This document shows positions 1 to 5,643 of a DNA stretch of 12,561 bases, piece after piece. A model generated the notes under the pieces. That model did no database searches. It saw only the letters and a program-made list of their open reading frames with translations, and was not told the origin of the DNA. The position numbers were made by a program, and so were the translations under genes. The stretch spans positions 1-12,561 of the forward strand of contig USDH01000030.1 of NCBI GenBank assembly GCA_900553415.1, in the 5' to 3' direction. Numbering within the stretch: the first letter of the stretch is position 1; each line of letters opens with the position of its first letter. This DNA comes from an uncultured Collinsella sp. Its GTDB lineage: Bacteria; Actinomycetota; Coriobacteriia; Coriobacteriales; Coriobacteriaceae.

Positions 1-764
1 GCTGCCCCGAGGCCTACACGGCCTACATGCACGAGCCGTATCTTAACGCCCCCACGGGAAAGGACTTCCGCGGCGAGCCGGCGTGCAACCAGGAGACGCT
101 TGACCGCATGGTGCTCGAGGCTAATAAGAATGGCTTCGATGTCCGCATCCATGCTATCGGCGACGCATCGGCCACGATGATTATCGATGCCGTCGAGCGT
201 GCCGAGGATGTGTGCGGCAACAAAGGGACGCGTTTTGCTATCGAGCACACGGACAACCTGAAGCTCGAGGATATTGCTCGCATGAAGCGCCTGGGCATTA
301 ATGCTGCGATTCAGCCGCAGCATCCCATCGGAGGCCTTGGGCAGGGCGCGTACGAGGGGTCTCTTGGCGAAGAGCGCATGAGCCACATGTGGCGCTATAG
401 GGAAGAGGCCGATGGCGGAATCCACTTAGGGCTTGGTACTGACTGGCCTGCGGTGATGTCGATCGATCCTATCGATACCGTGTATGCCGCGGTGACGCGT
501 AGCGAGTTTGACGGGCATCCGGCGGAGGGATACTTCCGCGAGAATGCCCTGACGCTCGGCGAGACTCTGCAGGCGCACACGCTCGGCTCCGCATATGTCG
601 AGGGGTTTGAGCGCCGTTTGGGCAGCCTCGCCGCTGGTAAGCTTGCCGACATCGTCATCCTGTCGGGCAATCCGTTTGAAATGAATCCGATGACGCTTCG
701 TGACCTTGAAGTCGAGACGACGATTTTTAACGGACGCGTCGTCTATCGCAAGGATGAAGCATAG
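1..764 (+). CDS. Amidohydrolase, YtcJ-like (Amidohydro_3), C-terminal part
   Basis: This is the C-terminal ~254 residues of a metal-dependent amidohydrolase. The reading frame is open to the window edge (first full codon at position 3), so the true start lies upstream. Recognisable family elements are HAIGD (a metal-ligand His region, about 55 residues in), IEHTD, QPQHP and GTDWP (the catalytic-Asp segment), then the closing strand LADIVILSGNPFEM and FNGRVVYR that return to the composite domain of the amidohydrolase fold. YtcJ-type proteins hydrolyse amide or ester bonds of small molecules in the cytoplasm, but the substrate cannot be told from sequence. The next gene, an MFS permease, begins 5 bp after the stop, so the two are probably co-transcribed and the permease may import the substrate. 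Family assignment is firm; function within the family is open. Confidence 0.88.
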   Translation, partial: CPEAYTAYMHEPYLNAPTGKDFRGEPACNQETLDRMVLEANKNGFDVRIHAIGDASATMIIDAVERAEDVCGNKGTRFAIEHTDNLKLEDIARMKRLGINAAIQPQHPIGGLGQGAYEGSLGEERMSHMWRYREEADGGIHLGLGTDWPAVMSIDPIDTVYAAVTRSEFDGHPAEGYFRENALTLGETLQAHTLGSAYVEGFERRLGSLAAGKLADIVILSGNPFEMNPMTLRDLEVETTIFNGRVVYRKDEA

Positions 765-769
765 ATAGG

Positions 770-1969
770 GTGATGAACGTGAGCAAAGGGACGGTCGAAA
801 AATATGCCCTGTTATTTGTGGTATGCGGCATCGTGTTTGTTGCGAACTACGCGCAGTATCAGGTGTCGGGATTGGCACATCTGGTTGTGTCGGACCTGCA
901 TCTGACCTCGGCCGAGTTTTCGGCCGTCCTGTTTGCCCCGTTTGTTCCTGCCGTTGTATTTGGCATGCCTGTCGGCGTTTGTGCTGATCGATATGGCGTG
1001 AAAGCGCTCGTATTCATCGCATCGGCGATTTCTGCAATTGCGGCGGTTGCTCGCACGGAGTGCGCATCGTTTGCGACGCTGTTCACCGCGACCATGCTTC
1101 TTGGCGCGGCGCCCTGTGTCGTGAATGCCATCGTTCTAAAAGTGCTTGGTTCCGCTTTTGGCGGAGAAACCGATAGGGCCATGGGATGGTTCTACGCTGC
1201 GGGGTCGGGCGGAATCGCCTGCTCGCTTGCAACCTCTCCTCTCTTTGCAACGCCCGGACGAGCATATGTCCTTGCTGCCGTTTTATTTGCCGTGTTTGGA
1301 TTGCTGTGGCTGCTGGTTGCGCCATCGGCAGATGTTCTGCAGACTGCAGATGGCTTTGGCGTTCAGGGCGCGGAATCTACTGCATCGTCGGCAAGTGCGT
1401 TTGCGATGGTAATCAAGATGCCGATGGTTTGGCTCGTGGCGATACTGCTTGGAGTTGCCCTTGCATCGGCTACAGCGTACTCGGGCTATCTTGTCTCAGC
1501 ACTTGAGGCTTCAACTGAACCCCAGGTCGCCGGGCTTCTTGCCTCTTTCGTAACGCTTGGGTCGATTGTCGGCAGCGTGGCCGGCCCCTACGTGCGAGCG
1601 CAATTTGGCGACTATCGCGTGTTTATGGCCATCGCCGCAATGGCGGGGAGTGCTCTTATGTGGGCCGGAGAGGCTTTTGTCTCTCAGCCTTCTGTAGGGC
1701 TCATGTTTGCGATCGGCGTTTCGACCGCCGTCGCCGGCCCGGTCGTTCAGTCGTTGCCCTACATGTTGCCCGAGGTGCGCGAGGGGCTTGCGGGAAGCGC
1801 CGGCGGCGTGGTGAGCACGGTTTCGCTGGGGCTTACGTTTTTGATTCCCGTGGCCCTCTCCTTCTGCATTGGCGAGAGCTATGAAACGCTTCTATTTGGG
1901 TGCGCTGTTTTGTTTGGCGCGACGGCGCTGGCGTCTCCATTCCTGCCATCTCCCGATTCACTTATGTAA
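770..1969 (+). CDS. MFS permease
   Basis: A 399-residue integral membrane protein with about 12 hydrophobic segments, the usual size and topology of the major facilitator superfamily. The loop between helices 2 and 3 carries GVCADRYGVK (residues 69-78), a clear MFS motif A. A hydrophilic central loop near residues 185-205 separates the two six-helix halves. The start is uncertain: GTG 770 and ATG 773 are adjacent, but the only Shine-Dalgarno-like stretch (AGGGTGA, 767-773) would suit GTG 779 best. It lies 5 bp after the amidohydrolase and is probably in its operon. It could move the substrate or product of that enzyme, or an organic anion. No substrate-specific motif is visible. Confidence 0.85.
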   Translation: MMNVSKGTVEKYALLFVVCGIVFVANYAQYQVSGLAHLVVSDLHLTSAEFSAVLFAPFVPAVVFGMPVGVCADRYGVKALVFIASAISAIAAVARTECASFATLFTATMLLGAAPCVVNAIVLKVLGSAFGGETDRAMGWFYAAGSGGIACSLATSPLFATPGRAYVLAAVLFAVFGLLWLLVAPSADVLQTADGFGVQGAESTASSASAFAMVIKMPMVWLVAILLGVALASATAYSGYLVSALEASTEPQVAGLLASFVTLGSIVGSVAGPYVRAQFGDYRVFMAIAAMAGSALMWAGEAFVSQPSVGLMFAIGVSTAVAGPVVQSLPYMLPEVREGLAGSAGGVVSTVSLGLTFLIPVALSFCIGESYETLLFGCAVLFGATALASPFLPSPDSLM

Positions 1970-2023
1970 CACCTGCTTTCGCCCTTTGGGCCTGGCCGAC
2001 AAGAGCAAAAGGAGCTGGTCTAC

Positions 2024-2485
2024 TTGACACTAAAAAAGAGTACCGCTGTGACAATTCTCAACGGCATCGTTAATCCTCTATTCATGTGTTCATTTCTACC
2101 GATTGTTGAGGGAAAGCCTGGCTTAGATTTTCAGGGACTTACTGGTTTCTGGGGGCAGCTTATTCTGGCCATCGGTATTGCACAGTTCGTCGGTTTTTTG
2201 CCGCTCTTTGGCAAAGCAATTGAGACGTGCGTTGAGTTTTTTGGTTTTGATCGGAACATTCCGGGCGCACGGATTTGCGGAACCGTTGTGGGCGCTACTC
2301 TGCTCTTCTGCATTATCGGGCTATTTGAAGTCGCGTTTCAGTCAGGCGTTGGCGTTATCGACGGTGTGCCGTTTTTATCCCGTTGGGTTCGTCTTGTGGT
2401 AGGTGGATGGGCCTTTGTCGTTGTGGGCGGCTTGCTGTTTGACCCTTTTGTCGCGGCCATTGCCGCTAAAGTTACGGGCGAATAG
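2024..2485 (+). CDS. Small integral membrane protein of unknown function
   Basis: A 153-residue protein with about four hydrophobic segments: near residues 8-26, 42-63, 82-105 and 120-147. I do not recognise the family and see no catalytic motif. The TTG start is favoured by a strong Shine-Dalgarno (AAAAGGAG, 2007-2014) 9 nt upstream; no ATG fits as well. It begins 54 bp after the MFS gene with no terminator visible between them, so it may be a third member of that transcript. A weak hairpin after its stop could end the unit. The four-helix topology with short loops is compatible with a small permease partner or a stress-type membrane protein, but that is guesswork. Confidence 0.7.
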   Translation: MTLKKSTAVTILNGIVNPLFMCSFLPIVEGKPGLDFQGLTGFWGQLILAIGIAQFVGFLPLFGKAIETCVEFFGFDRNIPGARICGTVVGATLLFCIIGLFEVAFQSGVGVIDGVPFLSRWVRLVVGGWAFVVVGGLLFDPFVAAIAAKVTGE

Positions 2486-2530
2486 CGCCAAGACCGGTCG
2501 CGTGGCGAAAGCCTGATCGACTGGCAGCCA

Positions 2531-2564
2531 AGGCCGGACGGGGGATTGGTCGGCCTCATTTTGC
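2531..2564 (+). terminator. Possible terminator after the membrane-protein gene
   Basis: AGGCCG (2531-2536) pairs with CGGCCT (2551-2556) around a 14-nt loop and is followed by CATTTT. The loop is long and the T-run short, so termination would be moderate at best. Confidence 0.35.
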
Positions 2565-2606
2565 CCGTGCTACCATAAACGGACATTCGTTTGATGGGGG
2601 CTGCCG

Positions 2607-3305
2607 TTGTCACGCGTCTTGCAACATATGGAAATCCCGCTGCTGCTGGCGGTTCCCGCAGTGATGATTGCGGCGTTGCTGGCAGGCGTTGAGCAGGCGG
2701 CGCTCGCCATGCTGGTTGTGGTGGCGCTGGTGCTCGCGCTGTTCTTTGCGGGCTACGAGGCGTCGCGCCCCGGCCTGCGCCAGATTATGCCAACGCTGGT
2801 TCTGGCGGCGTTGGCCGCGGCGGGGCGCATCTTGTTTGGCCCTATTCCCGACTTTAAACCCGTGAGTGCCATCGCCATTATCGCGGGGGCGACGCTTGGC
2901 CGCCGCAATGGTTTTATGGTTGGCGCGCTGGCGGCGCTGACCAGCAATTTCTTTTTTGGACAGGGCATGTGGACGCCGTGGCAGATGTATGCTTGGGGGC
3001 TCGTGGGATACGTTGGCGGTGCGCTGGCGCATGCCGGCGCTTTTGATCGCGCCGATGGCACCGTGCGTATGCCGGCGCTGCTGACCTACGGCTTTGCTTC
3101 GGGTTTGCTGTACGGCGTTGTGATCAACGCCTACGACATTATCGGTTTTGTTCAACCGCTCACGTGGGCGGGTGCCATGGCGCGTTTTGCCACCGCCGTA
3201 CCGTTCGATATCACGCACGGCCTTGCGACCTGCGTGTTTTTGGTCGCCCTGTACAAGCCTTGGTGTCGCCGCATCAACCGAGTCGTCGTGAAGTACGGGC
3301 TGTAG
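2607..3305 (+). CDS. ECF transporter S component (substrate-specific subunit)
   Basis: A 232-residue membrane protein of the energy-coupling-factor S-component type. It binds a vitamin or similar nutrient in the membrane and works with an EcfT-EcfA-EcfA' energising module. The central segment is diagnostic: FGPIPDFKPVSAIAIIAGAT (about residues 76-95), GRRNGFMVGALAALTSNFFF, then GMWTPWQMYAWGLVGYVGG. This pattern matches the group usually annotated as general substrate-specific component, which includes the cobalamin-type CbrT. The TTG start is bounded by an in-frame stop at 2592-2594 and preceded by a weak G-rich SD; ATG 2628 is the alternative but has no SD. No ecfA or ecfT gene is next to it, so it probably shares an energising module encoded elsewhere. 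I see no cobalamin, FMN or TPP riboswitch in the 121-bp leader. Substrate is unassigned. Confidence 0.8.
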   Translation: MSRVLQHMEIPLLLAVPAVMIAALLAGVEQAALAMLVVVALVLALFFAGYEASRPGLRQIMPTLVLAALAAAGRILFGPIPDFKPVSAIAIIAGATLGRRNGFMVGALAALTSNFFFGQGMWTPWQMYAWGLVGYVGGALAHAGAFDRADGTVRMPALLTYGFASGLLYGVVINAYDIIGFVQPLTWAGAMARFATAVPFDITHGLATCVFLVALYKPWCRRINRVVVKYGL

Positions 3306-3347
3306 GGCCGATTGCGCCGGAGTGGGAATCAATATTGCCGAAGTGCC

Positions 3348-3509
3348 ATTTCAAAACTATGCCGGTTTACGGGGCCAGATTGACACAGGCAGACCATACC
3401 GGCTTTTTTCGAAATAGAGCAAGCCGTTTACCTGCGGTTTTATTATTTTGGAATTGCGTATGGTTGGGGGTTCGCGATTCAGCCCCGTAAACCGGCATAG
3501 TTTTGAAAT
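3348..3509. repeat. 162-bp palindromic element 1 (perfect 28-bp terminal inverted repeat)
   Basis: The arms 3348-3375 and 3482-3509 are perfect reverse complements over 28 bp; the left arm begins ATTTCAAAACTATGCCGG and ends in TTTACGGGGC. Nested inside are ACCATAC (3393-3399) with GTATGGT (3458-3464), and CGGCTT (3400-3405) with AAGCCG (3421-3426). The left arm can also fold as a terminator (GCCGGT with ACCGGC then six T), and AAGCCG can pair with CGGTTT (3435-3440) before an AT-rich run. There is no reading frame and no obvious target-site duplication. It resembles a MITE-like or cruciform-forming repeat; transposition origin is inferred only from the structure. Confidence 0.85.
3361..3409 (+). 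terminator. Terminator-like hairpin for the ECF-S gene inside element 1
   Basis: GCCGGT (3361-3366) pairs with ACCGGC (3398-3403), directly followed by TTTTTT (3404-3409). The loop is long (31 nt). It lies 56 bp after the ECF-S stop and would compete with the outer 28-bp pairing, since its 5' strand is part of that arm. Confidence 0.45.
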
Positions 3510-3553
3510 AGCCGGCTGATACGACGGGCATCGTGGCCCTCGAAGAGCCAAAT

Positions 3554-3600
3554 TGATCCGTTTTCTTTCGCCTCCAGGCGTTCCCAGGGAATCAGCTGAA
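3554..3600. repeat. Direct repeat, copy 1 (diverged)
   Basis: This starts TGATCCGTTTTC and ends CCCAGGGAATCAGCTG. It aligns with 3803-3836 through the pattern TGATnC, TTTTC, CTCC, GTnCCCAGG and ATCAGnTG, with a few bases inserted here. Each copy also has short dyad ends (TGAT and ATCA). It sits just outside the left arm of element 2. Confidence 0.55.
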
Positions 3601-3608
3601 CCCGCCCG

Positions 3609-3766
3609 CCACGAAATCGGTCTATCTACTACGTTTGGCCCGACACCCCCAACCACAACCGTGTTTTATGAAAAACCGTAGGCTTTCTACCTGCGGTTTT
3701 CTTTTTGCGTTGTTCACTGTGGTTGAGGGCAGTGGCTTAAACGTAGTAGATGGGCCAGTTTCGTGG
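3609..3766. repeat. 158-bp palindromic element 2 (imperfect ~49-bp inverted repeat)
   Basis: Arm 3609-3657 is the imperfect reverse complement of 3718-3766. Shared blocks are CCACGAAA, ATCTACTACGTTT and CAACCACA, with about ten differences and a small indel between them. The core holds a strong bidirectional terminator. The core shares TACCTGCGGTTTT and a CCCCCAACCA/TGGTTGGGGG stretch with element 1, although the outer arms are unrelated. The arms are diverged by substitutions on one side only in places, so this copy looks older than element 1. Confidence 0.75.
3671..3705. terminator. Bidirectional terminator in the core of element 2
   Basis: AAAACCGTAGG (3672-3682) pairs over 11 bp (one G-T wobble) with CCTGCGGTTTT (3690-3700) around a 7-nt loop. 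It is followed by CTTTTT on the plus strand and by a T-run on the minus strand. It lies about 140 nt beyond the xth stop codon and probably ends that minus-strand transcript, and possibly read-through from the plus side. Confidence 0.65.
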
Positions 3767-3802
3767 CAAGCGAGCTACGTGGATGATCTCGCGAAGTGAA
3801 AA

Positions 3803-3836
3803 TGATTCCTTTTCCTCCGTCCCCAGGAGATCAGTT
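3803..3836. repeat. Direct repeat, copy 2 (diverged)
   Basis: The sequence begins TGATTCCTTTTCCTCC and ends CCCCAGGAGATCAGTTG. It is the shorter relative of 3554-3600 and lies immediately downstream of the xth stop, so the two copies bracket element 2 asymmetrically. Confidence 0.5.
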
Positions 3837-3840
3837 GGGG

Positions 3841-4659
3841 CTAGAGCTCTAGCGTGAGGGTGACGGGGCAGTGGTCGCTGCCGAAGATGTCGCCGCGGAT
3901 GCCGGTGTCGCGTACGTTGTCGGCGATTGCGTCGCTTACCAGGAAGTAGTCGATGCGCCAGCCTGCGTTGTTCTTGCGGGCATTAAAGCGGTAGCTCCAC
4001 CAGCTGTAGACGCCCTCGACGCCGGGGTTTGCCGCGCGCCAGGTATCGGTAAAGCCGGCGTTGAGCAGCTCGGTAAACTTGCCGCGCTCCTCGTCCGAAA
4101 AGCCCGCGTTGCCGCGGTTGGATTTGGGATTCTTAAGGTCGATCTCCTCGTGCGCCACGTTAAAGTCGCCGCAGGTCACGACGGGTTTGCCGGTCTCGCG
4201 CTCGAGCGCGCTCAAAAAGTCGCGGTAGGCATCGTCCCAGGCCATGCGCACGTCGATGCGGGCGAGTTCGTTTTGCGCGTTGGGAGTGTAGACATCCACG
4301 AACCAAAACTTGTCGAACTCGAGCGCGCAGACGCGGCCCTCGGTTGCGGCCCGCGCCACGAGCTCGGCCGCCTCGCTCTCGCCGGCGTAGGGCAGCAACG
4401 CATCGGCGCGCAGCACGCGCAGCGGTTCCTGGCGGCTAAAAACCGCGGTGCCCGAATAGCCTTTGCGCTCGGCGTAGCTCCAGGTTTGGTGATAGCCGGG
4501 CAGATCGATATCGACCTGGCCCTCCTGCAGCTTTGTCTCCTGCAGCGCCAAGATATCGACGTCGAGTTCTTGCGCGATTTGGATAAAGCTCGGGTCCTTT
4601 TTGAGCACGGCGCGCAGGCCGTTGACGTTCCACGAGGCAAAAGTGTAAGTCTGAGGCAT
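3841..4659 (-). CDS. xth: Exodeoxyribonuclease III (AP endonuclease, ExoIII family)
   Basis: This 272-residue enzyme of the exonuclease-endonuclease-phosphatase fold incises abasic sites and removes 3' blocking groups in base-excision repair. All expected motifs are present: WNVNGLRA (10-17), LQETK with the metal-binding Glu41, YTPN (124-127), GDFNVAHEEIDLKNPKSNRG with Asp165 and Asn167, NNAGWRIDYFLVS, and the terminal SDHCPV with Asp262 and His263. Length and the residues around IDYFLVS fit the ExoA/Xth branch. The ATG start is preceded by AAAGGA on the minus strand at good spacing. It is transcribed away from the Sir2 gene across a 136-bp divergent region. No sign of damage. Confidence 0.96.
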   Translation of the reverse strand: MPQTYTFASWNVNGLRAVLKKDPSFIQIAQELDVDILALQETKLQEGQVDIDLPGYHQTWSYAERKGYSGTAVFSRQEPLRVLRADALLPYAGESEAAELVARAATEGRVCALEFDKFWFVDVYTPNAQNELARIDVRMAWDDAYRDFLSALERETGKPVVTCGDFNVAHEEIDLKNPKSNRGNAGFSDEERGKFTELLNAGFTDTWRAANPGVEGVYSWWSYRFNARKNNAGWRIDYFLVSDAIADNVRDTGIRGDIFGSDHCPVTLTLEL

Positions 4660-4795
4660 GGTGTCCTTTCGACGGGGTTGGCAGGCTTAAGATTAGCGCA
4701 ACAAGGACGCCGGCGGGCTCCGCGCGGGCCGGCCCAAAGGCTGCGTGCCGGGAGATCGCCCAAAGCTGCCCGACCAACAAGGACGGAGGACTCAT

Positions 4796-5548
4796 ATGAC
4801 GCAGGCAATATCGGACCCAAAGCAGGCATCCGCCGCGCTGGCAGAGCTGTTCGGTACCCACAAGCGCGTGGTCTTCTTTGGCGGCGCGGGTGTTTCCACG
4901 GCAAGTGGCATTCCCGATTTCCGCAGCGTGGACGGCTTGTATCACCAGCAGTTTGCCTATCCGCCCGAGACCATGCTCTCGCACAGCTTTTACGAGACGC
5001 ATCCGGCGGAGTTTTTCGACTTTTACCGCACCAAGATGATCGCGCTTGGTGCCAAGCCCAACCGCTGCCACACCAAGCTGGCCGAGCTGGAGCGCGCCGG
5101 CAAGCTGAATGCCGTGGTGACGCAAAACATCGACGGCCTGCATCAGGCGGCCGGCTCGCAGCGCGTGTTCGAGCTGCACGGATCGGTCCATCGCAACATT
5201 TGCCAGTCGTGCGGCACAGTCTATAGCGCCGAGTGGATTTGCTCGCGCGAGCACGAGGATGCCGCGGGCGTGCCTGCGTGCCCCGCGTGCGGCGGCCGCA
5301 TCAAGCCCGATGTGGTGCTCTACGAGGAGCCACTCGACGAGCATGTGTTGACCGGTGCCGTTGCCGCCATCGCCGCGGCCGATGCCCTCATTGTGGGCGG
5401 GACCTCGCTCGTGGTGTATCCGGCGGCGGGCCTTACGCGCTACTTTACCGGCGATACGCTGGCCATTTGCAATCTTGCCCCCACCGATCAGGATGCAAAT
5501 GCCGACCTGCTGATTTCTTGCGACATCGCGGCAGCGTTTGCGTTCTAG
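4796..5548 (+). CDS. Sir2-family NAD-dependent protein deacylase
   Basis: A 250-residue sirtuin that removes acyl groups from lysines using NAD in the cytoplasm. Visible motifs are GAGVSTASGIPDFRS (30-44, NAD-binding loop), TQNIDGLHQAAGS (109-121), ELHGS with catalytic His128, two zinc CxxC pairs (CQSC at 136-139 and CPAC near 160), GGRIKPDVVLYEE and GGTSLVVYPAAGL. The ATG at 4796 is chosen because GGAGGA lies 5 nt upstream; the frame is open further 5' but that extension has no family similarity. The FYRTK segment (76-80) lacks the Tyr-x-x-Arg pair typical of CobB/SIRT5 desuccinylases, which suggests a general deacetylase of the Gram-positive type. Commonly named cobB or npdA, but subclass is not certain. 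Confidence 0.95.
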   Translation: MTQAISDPKQASAALAELFGTHKRVVFFGGAGVSTASGIPDFRSVDGLYHQQFAYPPETMLSHSFYETHPAEFFDFYRTKMIALGAKPNRCHTKLAELERAGKLNAVVTQNIDGLHQAAGSQRVFELHGSVHRNICQSCGTVYSAEWICSREHEDAAGVPACPACGGRIKPDVVLYEEPLDEHVLTGAVAAIAAADALIVGGTSLVVYPAAGLTRYFTGDTLAICNLAPTDQDANADLLISCDIAAAFAF

Positions 5549-5562
5549 CCGGCGCGCGCGGA

Positions 5563-5568
5563 TACAAT
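5563..5568 (+). promoter_or_regulatory. Possible -10 element upstream of folP-folK
   Basis: TACAAT lies 15 bp after the Sir2 stop in otherwise very GC-rich DNA. A plausible -35 (TTGCGT-like) overlaps the end of the Sir2 gene at about 19 bp spacing. This suggests folP-folK can be transcribed apart from the sirtuin gene. Confidence 0.35.
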
Positions 5569-5593
5569 AGAAAGACTGAGTGCAAAGCGACCC

Positions 5594-5621
5594 CGCCGCC
5601 AGCTCTCCAAGCTCGGCGGCG
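5594..5621 (+). promoter_or_regulatory. Strong leader hairpin before folP-folK
   Basis: CGCCGCC (5594-5600) plus AGCT pairs with AGCT plus GGCGGCG (5615-5621), with a 5-nt loop and a single bulged C. It ends 10 nt before the AGGAGG ribosome-binding site and is followed by CATTTT. It could modulate translation or act as a weak attenuator. It does not resemble the THF riboswitch. Confidence 0.5.
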
Positions 5622-5643
5622 TGGGCATTTTAGGAGGATGTTC

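Larger units (their letters stand above)
3306..3840. other. Gene-free repeat island between ECF-S and xth
   Basis: This 535-bp stretch has no credible gene. It is almost filled by two palindromic elements (3348-3509 and 3609-3766) and two diverged copies of a direct repeat (3554-3600 and 3803-3836), all described separately. It separates the convergent ends of the ECF-S gene (plus strand) and xth (minus strand), so transcription termination from both sides is one evident job. Confidence 0.75.

Noticed and set aside
2486..2606. Cobalamin or other vitamin riboswitch before the ECF S component
   Set aside because: No B12-box or other conserved aptamer core was seen; only a small GGC-GAAA-GCC hairpin and a weak terminator-like stem.
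4745..4795. A 17-codon N-terminal extension of the Sir2 protein
   Set aside because: The ATG at 4796 has GGAGGA at ideal spacing, and the extension has no sirtuin similarity.
3871..5226. A 451-codon plus-strand open frame across xth and the start of the Sir2 gene
   Set aside because: It overlaps two well-supported genes in other frames and has low-information composition.
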